Below are positions 32,360-41,719 of a stretch of 64,000 nucleotides of DNA, in pieces. A program made the translations under genes and the position numbers. Position 1 is the first letter of the stretch. Each line of letters begins with the position of its first letter. Under the pieces are notes generated by a model. It was not told where the DNA came from and searched no databases. It saw nothing but the letters and a program-made list of their open reading frames with translations. The DNA is from Streptomyces tendae (GTDB taxonomy: Bacteria; Actinomycetota; Actinomycetes; Streptomycetales; Streptomycetaceae): positions 2,976,001 through 3,040,000 of the forward strand of contig NZ_CP043959.1 of assembly GCF_008632955.1 (NCBI RefSeq). The letters are read 5' to 3'.

Positions 32360-32752
32360 TCACGCCGTCTCCGTCTCCCGCGACCGGGTCAGCGCCTCGG
32401 CCAGCTCCTGGACACCGGTGTAGCGGTCCTTGCGCGGCAGCCGCTCCAGCGCCTCGACGAGCGCGTCGGGGGCGTGCCGCCGGTCCAGGGCACGCATGAG
32501 TTCACGGGGACCCGCGGGGAACACCCCGCGGCCCAGGATCCGGGCCAGTTCCAGTCGTGTCGACTCCAGCGACGTCGGACCGCGGCCCGGTGTCACGGGG
32601 CCGCGCGCGACCTCGGGGTCGTCGTCGGCGACGGGCTCCGGGTCGTGCCACTCCTCGGTGCGGGTCGGATGCCCCGACCGCAGCAGGCCCTGCAGTTCGT
32701 GCTTCATCTCGTCGTCACGGTGGACGCTGAGCCGGTCACTGCCTCGCTGCAT
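32360..32752 (-). CDS. DUF2795 domain protein
   Basis: A 130-residue hydrophilic protein. The C-terminal part FPAGPRELMRALDRRHAPDALVEALERLPRKDRYTGVQELAEAL is a DUF2795 domain (about residues 78-121), a small helical fold of unknown function common in actinobacteria. The N-terminal half is charged and probably disordered. A GGAGGGAGAC site precedes the ATG at 32752 and a SigB-like promoter lies 35-59 bases upstream. First gene of the DUF2795-CBS-DJ-1 operon. Confidence 0.75.
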   Translation of the reverse strand: MQRGSDRLSVHRDDEMKHELQGLLRSGHPTRTEEWHDPEPVADDDPEVARGPVTPGRGPTSLESTRLELARILGRGVFPAGPRELMRALDRRHAPDALVEALERLPRKDRYTGVQELAEALTRSRETETA

Positions 32753-32786
32753 GTCTCCCTCCAGGTCCTTCGGGGGTGCCGACCGC

Positions 32787-32811
32787 GTACCCGAGGAGCG
32801 CGGGCCGACAC
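32787..32811 (-). promoter_or_regulatory. SigB-like promoter of the DUF2795-CBS-DJ-1 operon
   Basis: On the minus strand: GTGT, 15 bases, GGGTAC, the same arrangement as upstream of the baeRF2 gene and fitting GNNT-N14-16-GGGTA(C/T). The -10 lies 35 bases before the DUF2795 start. No other feature is evident in the 254-base divergent region. Confidence 0.55.
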
Positions 32812-33006
32812 CGGTACAAGGGCCGCGATCCGGGACGGATCCGAGCCGGGACGCAGTCGTCCTCCGGACGGCGATCCGGGCCCTTCCGGGGGGAAAGCGG
32901 GCGGGCGGTGCGGGACCGGCCGGCGGACGCGCATCGCCGGGGTTTGGCGCGGGACGCCGGGTGACCCGGAGCGCACGCCCCCACGCGGCTTCCGGAAGGA
33001 CCGGCC

Positions 33007-33147
33007 ATGGCGGTGCTCGCCCTGCTCGTCCCGTCCCTCATGCTCGGCGTGATCCTGATGCTGGGCCGCTACGAGGACTTCGTCCTGCCACCCCGGGAGG
33101 CGGATCCCGAACCACGCGAGTCCTCCGCGGGACGTTTGCGCGGCTGA
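33007..33147 (+). CDS. 46-residue single-span membrane peptide
   Basis: A small gene encoding MAVLALLVPSLMLGVILMLG, then RYEDFVLPPREADPEPRESS and a short basic end: one transmembrane helix (residues 2-20) with a charged cytoplasmic tail. A GGAAGG site eight bases upstream supports translation. I recall similar short membrane proteins in other streptomycetes but no function. It lies just upstream of the sigma-factor gene on the same strand. Confidence 0.65.
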   Translation: MAVLALLVPSLMLGVILMLGRYEDFVLPPREADPEPRESSAGRLRG

Positions 33148-33193
33148 CGCGGGGGCAGGCGGACCTGGAGTGCTTCGGACAGGAGGCACGTCC

Positions 33194-33250
33194 GTGGTGG
33201 CGAAACCCCGCCGCGGCGCCCCTGTCCCGGCGGGTGCGTCGCCACGGTGA
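33194..33250 (+). CDS. possible 18-codon leader peptide before the sigma gene
   Basis: A GTG start eight bases after a strong ACAGGAGG site opens an 18-codon frame (VVAKPRRGAPVPAGASPR). Its TGA overlaps the upstream GTG (33247) of the sigma-factor frame as GTGA, the usual streptomycete coupling arrangement. This could couple translation of the sigma factor. Short length makes chance occurrence possible. Confidence 0.3.
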   Translation: MVAKPRRGAPVPAGASPR

Positions 33251-33291
33251 CCGTCCGTCCCCGAGCACCTCCGAGGGAGCTGCGACGCACC

Positions 33292-34092
33292 ATGCGCACC
33301 CGAGCCGGCGCCAAGGCGCATCCCCACGACGACGCACCCGACACGGCGGCGGCCTTCCGCAGGCTCGCCGCACTGCCCGAAGGGCCCGAGCGCGACGCGC
33401 TGCGGGACGAGATCGTGGAGGCCTGGCTGCCCATGGCGCACCGCCTCGCCGGACGGTTCCGCAGCCGCGGCGAGAGCTACGACGACCTGTGCCAGGTCGC
33501 CGCCCTGGGCCTGCTCAAGGCCGTCGACCGCTACGACCCCGAGCTGGGCAACGCCTTCGAGAGCTACGCCGTGCCCACCGTCACCGGCGAGATCAAGCGG
33601 CACTTCCGCGACCACATGTGGACCCTGCACGTCCCCCGCCGCGTCCAGGAGCTGCGCAATCGCGTCCGGCACGCCGCCCAGGACCTCTCCCGGACCGTCC
33701 AGGGCCGCGCCCCCACCGTGAGTGAGATCGCCGAGTGCGCCGGACTGACCGAGGACGAGGTGCGCACCGGGCAGGCGGCGTCGGAAAGCTTCAGCGCGCT
33801 GTCCCTGGACGCCGAGATGCCCGGCAGCGACGACGGCTACTCCCTGGGCGACGCCCTGGGCGGCCCCGACCCCGCGCTGGACACCGTGGTCGACCGCCAG
33901 GCGGTCAAGGACCGGCTGGCCGAGCTGCCGGAGCGCGAGCGGGCGATCCTGTACATGCGCTTCTTCGACGACATGACGCAGAACCGCATCGCCGAGGAGC
34001 TGGGCCTGTCCCAGATGCACGTCTCCCGGCTGATCACCCGCAGCTGCGGCCGGGTGCGGGAGCAGGTCATGGGCGACACCGACGAGGAGTGA
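33292..34092 (+). CDS. RNA polymerase sigma factor, SigB/SigF/SigG family
   Basis: A 266-residue group-3 sigma factor with region 2 (LPMAHRLAGRFRSRGESYDDLCQVAALGLLKAVDRYDPELGNAFESYAVPTVTGEIKRHFRDHMW, about residues 43-107), region 3 (LHVPRRVQELRNRVRHA) and region 4 with the helix-turn-helix QNRIAEELGLSQMHVSRLITR near the end. ATG at 33292 has a GAGGGAG site 12 bases away; GTG at 33247 is the alternative, coupled to a possible leader peptide, adding 15 residues. No anti-sigma gene is adjacent. From remembered gene order it may be the SigK orthologue of S. coelicolor; not certain. Confidence 0.88.
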   Translation: MRTRAGAKAHPHDDAPDTAAAFRRLAALPEGPERDALRDEIVEAWLPMAHRLAGRFRSRGESYDDLCQVAALGLLKAVDRYDPELGNAFESYAVPTVTGEIKRHFRDHMWTLHVPRRVQELRNRVRHAAQDLSRTVQGRAPTVSEIAECAGLTEDEVRTGQAASESFSALSLDAEMPGSDDGYSLGDALGGPDPALDTVVDRQAVKDRLAELPERERAILYMRFFDDMTQNRIAEELGLSQMHVSRLITRSCGRVREQVMGDTDEE

Positions 34093-34224
34093 CCGCCCTT
34101 CACCCGCACGGGCGCGTCCGGTCCCGCCAATGGTCTCCGGCCGCGCGCGGGCCGGAGGCGGGCGGGCTGTGATGGCACCGGGACGACCGACGTGTCCCAG
34201 CCGCCGCTCGAAGGAGCCCGCACC

Positions 34225-35130
<906 letters not shown>

Positions 35131-35307
35131 CCCCAGGCCCCTCGGTCCCGCCGCCCTGGCCCGCGGCCCCGCCCGCCGTGCCGCGCGGCACGCGATCCGG
35201 CACCGTGCTCATGACGGGCCGGTCACGGGGTACTGAGTTCGCCGAGGGCGGCACGAGCGGACGCCGGGACACGGCACCGGGGCACCAGAAACTGCGCGGA
35301 GGTAGGG

Positions 35308-36552
35308 ATGCGGCGGACGGAACCGGAAGGTCACGGCCCGGTCCGCTTCGGGCCGCCGTTCCCCGACGACGGGCTGCCGGTGCTGCCCGAACTGGCCGGC
35401 GTCCTGGCGGCCGCCGCCGCGCGCGGCGGCGCCGAGCCGGTCGGCGGCGGGGCCACCCTGCTCGACGCCGCGTGCGGCCACGGCGACCGGCGCGGACTGC
35501 CCGCCGTCCCCGACCGCACCGCCCTCGCCCCCGGCGCGCCCGCCCTGCTGACCGCGCTGACCGCCGCCATCGACGGCGACGTCCTCGTACCGAGGCCCTG
35601 CGCCTCCTGGTGGCCGCCGTACGCGCGTCTGCTCGGCAGACCCGTCTTCCCGTGCCGACCCCGCCGAGAGCGGCGGCGTCCCGACCCCTACGCCCTGCTG
35701 GAGACCGTGCGCCGGATGCGCGCGGAGGGCCGCGACCCGCGTCTGCTGGTGCTGTCCGTCGCCGACGACCCCACGGCGACCGTCGCCCCGCCCGAGCTGC
35801 TGCACGAGACCCTGGAGGCCGCGGCCGGCGAGGGGCTGCACCTGGTCAGCGACGAGACCTGGCGCGACACCCTGCACGACCCGCACGACACGGTGCTGCT
35901 CAGCCCCGCCGAGATGCTGCCCGACCGGGTCACCGTCGTCACCGACCTCGCCGGTTCCCTGCTCCCGCCGGGCTGGCCCGCCGCCGTGGCCCGCTTCCCC
36001 GCGGGCGAGGAGGGCGCCGCGCTGCACGCGCGCGTGCTCGACGTGCTCACCGCGCTCGACGCCCGGGTGGCCGCCCCCGTCGCCGCGGCCGCCGGGTACG
36101 CCCTGTCCGAACCCGAACCGGTCACCGCGCGCGTCGCCGCCTCCGTCCGCGTGCACGCGCGCGTGGCCGCCGCCGCGCATCACGCCGTGGTCTCCGCGGG
36201 CGCCCTGGCCCGCCCCCCGCGGTGCGGCCGGCACCTCTACGCCGACCTCACCCCCCTGGCGCCCGGGCTCTCCGAGCGGGGCATCGGCGACGCCCAGGAA
36301 CTGGAGGACTTCCTCACCGCCCGGCTCGGCATGCCCGCGCCCGGCGGCCACCGCTTCGGCGACGACTTCGAGACGCACCGCGTACGGCTGTGCACCGCCC
36401 CCCTGCTGGGCGAGAGCCCCGAGGAGCGCGCGCGGTGCCTGGACGCGGACGACCCGGCGGAACTGCCACAGGTGCGACGCGCGTTGCACCATCTGGCATC
36501 GGTCTTCGACGATCTCCGTGACGGCGCTCGGCGATGGGAGTCCTCTCGATGA
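35308..36552 (+). CDS. aminotransferase class I/II-fold protein lacking the PLP lysine
   Basis: A 414-residue protein with the fold-type I aminotransferase layout: small-domain start, RRMRAEGRDPRLLVLSVADDPTATVAP in place of NPxNPTG near residue 155, LHLVSDETWRDTLHDP in place of DExY near 185, and VVTDLAGSLLPPGWPAAVARFP where the SxSKxxGxxGxR lysine motif should be near 210. The lysine, the NPT asparagine and the DExY tyrosine are all replaced, so it is probably not a normal PLP enzyme. A GGAGGT site fixes the start. The stop overlaps the next gene by ATGA. Role unknown. Confidence 0.75.
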   Translation: MRRTEPEGHGPVRFGPPFPDDGLPVLPELAGVLAAAAARGGAEPVGGGATLLDAACGHGDRRGLPAVPDRTALAPGAPALLTALTAAIDGDVLVPRPCASWWPPYARLLGRPVFPCRPRRERRRPDPYALLETVRRMRAEGRDPRLLVLSVADDPTATVAPPELLHETLEAAAGEGLHLVSDETWRDTLHDPHDTVLLSPAEMLPDRVTVVTDLAGSLLPPGWPAAVARFPAGEEGAALHARVLDVLTALDARVAAPVAAAAGYALSEPEPVTARVAASVRVHARVAAAAHHAVVSAGALARPPRCGRHLYADLTPLAPGLSERGIGDAQELEDFLTARLGMPAPGGHRFGDDFETHRVRLCTAPLLGESPEERARCLDADDPAELPQVRRALHHLASVFDDLRDGARRWESSR

Positions 36553-37588
36553 CGCAGCGGCACCGGTCGACCGGAACGACGTCCGCAGCGGGGACGCGGG
36601 CCCCCGTCCGGCGGGTCCCACCCCCGCTCGCCGAGCCGCGTCCGCTCGCCGAGCGCCGGGCGTGGCCCCGCGCCTTCCACGACCGCCTGACCGCCCCGCT
36701 GCCCGGACTCAAGGCCTTCGCCCGCTTCGCCCGCGAGGGCGCGGTACGGCCCACCCCGGAGGGCCTCGCCGGCATCCCCGACCTGCCGTACGCCCCGGCC
36801 CGGTGCCGGACGTGGACGCCCGCACGCTCGCCGTGACCTGGGCGGGCCACGCCAGCTGGGTGGTGCGGATCGGCGGGCTCACCGTGCTCACCGACCCGGT
36901 GTGGTCACGGCGCATCCTCGGCACCCCCGCCCGCGTCACGCCCGTCGGCGTGGCCTGGGAGGCGCTGCCGCGCGTGGACGCGGTCGTCATCAGCCACAAC
37001 CACTACGACCACCTGGACGCCCCCACCCTGCGCCGGCTGCCGCGCGACACCCCGATGTTCGTGCCGGCCGGCCTCGGCCGCTGGTTCCACCGCCGCCGGT
37101 TCACCCGGGTCACCGAGCTGGACTGGTGGGAGGCGGCCGAACTGGGCGGTGTGCGCTTCGACTTCGTACCGGCGCACCACTGGTCCAAGCGCACCCTCAC
37201 CGACACCTGCCGTTCGCTGTGGGGCGGCTGGGTGCTCACCGCCCCCGACGGCGTGCGGGTGCACTTCGCCGGCGACAGCGGCTACGGCCACTGGTTCTCC
37301 CGCATCGGCCGCCGCTACCCGGGCATCGACCTGACCCTGATGCCGATCGGCGCGTACGACCCGCGCTGGTGGCTGGCCGACGTGCACTGCGACCCGGAGG
37401 AGGCGGTCCGCGCGGCCCAGGACCTGGGGGCCCGCCACATGGCGCCCATGCACTGGGGCACCTTCGTGCTCTCCGCGGAACCCGTCCTGGAGCCCCTCAC
37501 CCGGGTCCGCGACGCCTGGGAGGCGGCCGGACTGCCCCGGGAGCGCCTGTGGGACCTGCCGGTGGGCGGATCGCGGGTGATGGAATGA
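36549..37588 (+). pseudogene. MBL-fold metal-dependent hydrolase (UlaG-like), with a -1 frameshift
   Basis: The gene starts in one frame (MTQRHRSTGTT through LPGLKAFARFAREGAVRPTPEGLAGIPDLPYAPA) and continues in the -1 frame as PVPDVDARTLAVTWAGHASWVVRIGG. The break is at the CCC run 36799-36801; a fourth C would give one protein of about 346 residues. The enzyme part has GHASW, LTDPVWSRR, the metal motif SHNHYDHLD, a later H in PAHHWSK, D in FAGDSGYG and a final H in MHWGTF, all intact. The ATG overlaps the upstream stop. UlaG-like enzymes act on lactones or N-acyl-phosphatidylethanolamine-type lipids; substrate here unknown. Confidence 0.8.
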
Positions 37589-37597
37589 CCGGCGGCG

Positions 37598-38251
37598 TCA
37601 GCCCGCCGGAGTGCCGCGCACCCGCCGCCACAGCGCCGGGGCCACGCTGATCAGCACGGTCAGCACGATCGCCGCGAGCACCCCCTCCCAGGGCTTGTCG
37701 AACAGCGAGCCCCCGAGGACGCCGATCAGCTGATAGGTCGCGGCCCAGGCCAGACAGGCCGGCAGATTGCCGTGCACGAAACGCCGCAACGGCCACTTCG
37801 CGACCAGACAGGCCAGCATCACCGGCAGACGCCCGGCCGGCACCAGCCGGGACAGCACCAGCACCGCCACCCCGTGGTCGGTGAGCTTCTCCTGGGCCTG
37901 CGCCAGCCGCTCCTCGGGCGCCCGCTCCCGGATCGCCTCCAGCCACCGCGAGCCGTTCTTCGACGTCATCCCGCGCCGTCCCAGCCAGTACAGCGCCACG
38001 TCGCCCAGGAAGGCGGCCAGCGACGACGTCAGGAACACCATCGCCATCGCGTAGGGCGACGTCTGGTGGACGGCGACCACGGCCGCCGAACTGACCAGCG
38101 CGCCCGTCGGGACCACCGGGACCAGCGCCCCGATGAGCACCAGCAGGAACAGCGAGGGGTACCCGATGGCCTGCTGGGTGGACTCGGGCGCCACGGCCGC
38201 CGGCGGCACCAGGACACCGGCCGCCTGACCGAGGGCGGCGGCGGATATCAC
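37598..38251 (-). CDS. DedA family membrane protein
   Basis: A 217-residue DedA/SNARE-associated-type membrane protein with about five hydrophobic segments. FLGDVALYWLGRRGM near residue 80 and LSRLVPAGRLPVMLACLV near 133 are the family motifs, and both carry the conserved acidic and arginine residues. DedA proteins are linked to lipid-carrier (undecaprenyl phosphate or PE) flipping. It is coupled by four bases to the MBL gene upstream on the same strand. Confidence 0.85.
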   Translation of the reverse strand: MISAAALGQAAGVLVPPAAVAPESTQQAIGYPSLFLLVLIGALVPVVPTGALVSSAAVVAVHQTSPYAMAMVFLTSSLAAFLGDVALYWLGRRGMTSKNGSRWLEAIRERAPEERLAQAQEKLTDHGVAVLVLSRLVPAGRLPVMLACLVAKWPLRRFVHGNLPACLAWAATYQLIGVLGGSLFDKPWEGVLAAIVLTVLISVAPALWRRVRGTPAG

Positions 38252-39021
38252 CGCGTGACCCCCAGGCGCACGCTCTCCCCGTGCCCGAGCCGGTGCACCA
38301 CCGCGTCCGGCGCGTACCGGGCGGCCAGGCGCTCGAACTCGTGCCCCGGCGCGTGGAATTCGTGCGGGCGCACCGCGTCCATCCCTATCGGCCAGTACGT
38401 GCCGTAGTGCACCGGCACCGCGCTCGCCGCGCCCAGCAGTGCCAGCGCCTGGGCCGCCCGCCCGGCGTCCAGATGCCCCTCGCCCAGGTGCGGGCCCCAG
38501 CCGCCCACCGGCAGGAGCGCCACGTCGACCGGGCCGACCTCCTTGGCCATCTCGTTGAACAGCCCGGTGTCCCCGGCGAAGTAGGTGCGTGCCTCGCCCT
38601 CCACCACGAACCCGAGGGCGGGCGCGCGGTGGCGGCCCACCGGCAGCCGCCGCCCGTCGTGCCGCGCGGGCACGGCCCGCACCACCAGCGGGCCGACGGT
38701 CGTCACGTCACCGGGCGCCACCTCGCTCACGGCGAGCCCGGTGAGCCGGCGCAGCCCCGGCACCGCGCGGAGCGCGCCCCGGGGCACGAGCACCCGGGTG
38801 CCGGGCGCGAGCCGGGCCAGCGACGGCAGGTGCAGGTGGTCGGCGTGCAGATGGGACACCAGCGCCACGTCCGCGCGCAGCGCCGGGGGCGGCGGCACCG
38901 CGCCGCGCCTGCGCCGCAGATGCGCCAGCCGGCGTGCGAACAGGGGGTCGGTGAGGACGCGTGTGTGCGTGTCCTCCAGCGTGCAGGTGGCGTGTCCCCA
39001 CCACGTGACCTCCACCGGCAC
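38248..39021 (-). CDS. MBL-fold metal-dependent hydrolase (UlaG-like)
   Basis: A 257-residue metallo-beta-lactamase-fold protein. Motifs: WWGHATC, LTDPLFARR, SHLHADHLHL (HxHxDH) near residue 56, PARHDGRR near 118, YFAGDTGLF near 146 and HYGTYWP near 205. The GTG start has an AAGGAGG site eight bases upstream, and a TAGGCT -10-like element lies 31-36 bases upstream. It is the same family as the frameshifted gene two positions away, so the two flank the DedA gene. A phospholipid or lactone substrate is possible. Confidence 0.88.
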   Translation of the reverse strand: MPVEVTWWGHATCTLEDTHTRVLTDPLFARRLAHLRRRRGAVPPPPALRADVALVSHLHADHLHLPSLARLAPGTRVLVPRGALRAVPGLRRLTGLAVSEVAPGDVTTVGPLVVRAVPARHDGRRLPVGRHRAPALGFVVEGEARTYFAGDTGLFNEMAKEVGPVDVALLPVGGWGPHLGEGHLDAGRAAQALALLGAASAVPVHYGTYWPIGMDAVRPHEFHAPGHEFERLAARYAPDAVVHRLGHGESVRLGVTR

Positions 39022-39104
39022 CTCTACGCCTCCTTCGCGCGACTCCCCGAAGCCTACGCGCAGGAGTAGGGTCGTCGGCGAAAACCCGAGGTGAGGGGGA
39101 CGCC

Positions 39105-39506
39105 ATGGCGCCGGTGCGGGTCACGACCATCGCGAGCCTGACGCCGCTGGAGGAACTGGACGCCGATCCGTTCCTGGTGGACTCCCGCGGCCAGCACACC
39201 ATGTGCGCGCGCTGGGCCGCAGAGCACGGCTACGTGGTGGCCCGCGAACTCCTCGTGCACGGCCTGCGCTCCGACCACTCCCTGCTGTGGGACGGGGTGC
39301 GTCCCGGCGCCGACCTGTTCGTGGCGCCCAGCCTGCGGGTGCTGGAGCGGGCGCTGTCGTCCGTGGCGGAGTTCACCGCCGAGTGCGCGCGGCGCGGGGT
39401 GCGGGTGGAGACGGTGGGCCGCGCGGAGCCGTCGTACGACGCGGCGATGAAGGCCCGGGTGCACCGCAGGCTGTCCATGCCGACCGCCGGTTACGACGGC
39501 CGCTGA
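39105..39506 (+). CDS. small protein resembling a degenerate serine-recombinase N-domain
   Basis: A 133-residue protein of a streptomycete family. The order VRVTTIAS, then MCARWAAEHGYVVARELLVHGL, then DLFVAPSLRVLERALSSVAEFTAECARRGVRVETVG follows the layout of resolvase catalytic domains (serine motif, Q..CxxWAxxxGY, SLxRLxR, GVxVxS). The catalytic serine position appears as threonine and key arginines are not convincing, so it is unlikely to recombine DNA. There is no DNA-binding domain. A TAGGGT -10-like hexamer lies at 39066-39071. Function unknown. Confidence 0.6.
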   Translation: MAPVRVTTIASLTPLEELDADPFLVDSRGQHTMCARWAAEHGYVVARELLVHGLRSDHSLLWDGVRPGADLFVAPSLRVLERALSSVAEFTAECARRGVRVETVGRAEPSYDAAMKARVHRRLSMPTAGYDGR

Positions 39507-39605
39507 GGCGCCCCGGACCACGCACCAGGGGGGACGAAACGCCTCATCAGGCCGTTGTGACAGGGTGGAGGCGGTCCAGAGACCGGAACGTGAGGTGTAC
39601 GGGGC

Positions 39606-41677
39606 GTGGGTGGCGGGCGATGGCGACGGGTCGCCAGTCAGATCGGTCGGAGTGTCACGGTGTGGGTGGTCTCCACGCTCACCATGCTGGCCCTCGCGGG
39701 CATCCTGCCGGACTTCCGGCTGCGCTCGGCCGACGGCAGCAGCGCCACCGACATCGCGGTCACCGCCGCGCTCGGGGCGGGCGCCTTCGGTCTGCTGTCC
39801 GCCCTGGTCTGGCCCCTGCTGGTGCGGCTGCTGCTGCTGGTGCCCGCCCTCGTCCTCGGCCTGCTGGTGTTCTTCCTCAACGGCGCCCTGCTCTGGGTGG
39901 CGCTGCGCGTCAACCCCGTCGAACGGGCTCCGCGGCCCCGGAGACGGCCGTCGTGGTCGCCGCCGTGATGTCTGCCGTCGCCTCGGCCACCGGCGGTGCC
40001 CTCGCCGTCCGTGACGACGACGCCTACCGCCGCCGCCTGTACCGGCTCGCGGACCGAAGACGGCGCTCCACCCCGCCCTGCCCCGCGACTCCCGGCACGG
40101 TGTTCGTGCAGCTCGACGGCGTCGGCCACGACGTCCTGCTGTCCGCCGTCGACAAGGGGCTGATGCCTACCGTCGCCCGCTGGCTCGGCACCGGCGGCGA
40201 CCGCCCCAGTCACCGCCTCACCCCCTGGCGCACCGACTGGTCCAGCCAGACCGGTGCCAGCCAGCTCGGCATCCTGCACGGCAGCAACTTCGACGTGCCC
40301 GCCTTCCGCTGGTACGAGAAGGCCCGCCGCGAGGTGATGGTGTGCAACCGGCCCACCAGCGCCGCCGAACTCCAGGCGCGCGCCATCGAGCACTCCGGCC
40401 ACGCCGGCCTGCTCGCGGACGGCGGCGCCAGCCGGGGCAACCTGTTCAGCGGCGGGGCCGACGAGCAGGCGCTGGTGCTGTCCATAGCCACCCGCCGCAG
40501 GGGACCGGCGGCCCGCTCCCGAGCGGGCTACTTCGCCTACTTCTCCGACCCCGCCAACGCCGTGCGCACCGCGCTGTCCTTCGTCGCCGAGGTGGGCCGG
40601 GAGATCGGCCAGTCCGTCCGGGCCCGGATGCGCGGGCAGCGCCCGCGCGTCTCGCGCGGCGGGCTGTACCCCCTGGTGCGGGCCTTCGCCACCGTCGTCG
40701 AACGGGACGTGGTGGTGGCCGCCGTGATGGGGGACCTGCTGGCCGGCCGCGGCGCCGTCTACGCCGACCTGGTCGCCTACGACGAGGTGGCCCACCACTC
40801 CGGGCCGACGGGCCGGGACACCGACAAGGTCCTCCAGCGCCTCGACCGCGCCCTCGCGCTGATCGCGAACGTCGCCGAGCACGCGCCCCGCCCGTACCGC
40901 ATCGTGGTGCTGTCCGACCACGGGCAGAGCCCCGGCGAGACCTTCCGCTCCCGCTACGGCCTGACCCTCGGCGACCTGGTGCGGGCCGGCTGCGGCCTGC
41001 CCGTGCCGCGCCGCGCCCGGCGCACCCACAGCGGCGCGGAGGCCCGCGCGGCGGTCCGCGCGGCGCTGCGCAGGCCCGTCGAGGAGGGCACCGAGCAGTA
41101 CCGCCCCTCGCGCGGCTCGGAGCCGGTCGTGCTGGCCTCCGGGAACCTGGGCCTGGTGTCCTTCCCCGACGTGCCGCACCGGATGACCAAGGAGGAGATC
41201 GACGCCCGCCACCCCGCGCTGCTGCCGACCCTCGCCAACCACCCGGGCGTCGGCTTCCTGCTGGTGCGCAGCGAACGCCACGGCGGGGTGGTGCTCGGCG
41301 CGTACGGCGCGGAGATCCCGCTGGACGAGCTGGACGACAACCCCGGGCCCCTGGCGGCCTTCGGGCCCGGCGCGGCCGACGTCGTGCGCCGCACCCACAC
41401 CTTCCCGCACACCGCCGACATCATGGTCAACTCCTTCCACGACCCCGCGGACGGCGAGGTGCTCGCGTTCGAGGAGCAGATCGGCTCCCACGGCGGCCTC
41501 GGCGGCGCCCAGTCCCGTCCCTTCCTGCTGTCGCCGCTGGTCCTGTCCGCCCCGGTGCCCGAGGGCACGGAGCTGGCCGGCGCCGAACAGGTCCACCACG
41601 TCCTGCGCCGCTGGCTGGCCGAGGCGCGGGAGGCGGACACCCGGCCGCTGCCGGACCACCGCGAACGCGCGGCCTGA
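39606..41677 (+). pseudogene. holin-like membrane / alkaline-phosphatase-superfamily protein, with a -1 frameshift
   Basis: The first frame encodes an N-terminal holin-4-like membrane unit (VWVVSTLTMLALAGILPDF, then three more spans ending LLVFFLNGALLWVALRVNPVER). After the GGG run 39925-39927 the frame drops by one and continues as SAAPETAVVVAAVMSAVASATGGALAVRDDDAYRRRL, then a phosphodiesterase/alkaline-phosphatase-superfamily domain (VFVQLDGVGHDVL with the metal aspartate, SSQTGASQLGI nucleophile region, DLVAYDEVAHHSGP, VVLSDHGQSPG). One extra G restores a protein of about 690 residues, which I remember as one gene in other streptomycetes. Function unknown; possibly envelope-lipid or nucleotide phosphodiester cleavage. 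Confidence 0.8.
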
Positions 41678-41719
41678 ACGACCGTTGTCCCGCCGCCGCC
41701 GGTCCCCGATGATGGCCGG

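Noticed and set aside
35178..35191. GTGCCGCGCGGCAC palindrome as an operator
   Set aside because: It is a perfect 14-base palindrome but composed of GC-rich sequence common by chance here, at no promoter-like position and without known family match.
35228..35233. SigB-like promoter upstream of the aminotransferase-fold gene
   Set aside because: The GGGTAC hexamer is there, but the position that should be GNNT reads TCAT at the right spacing.
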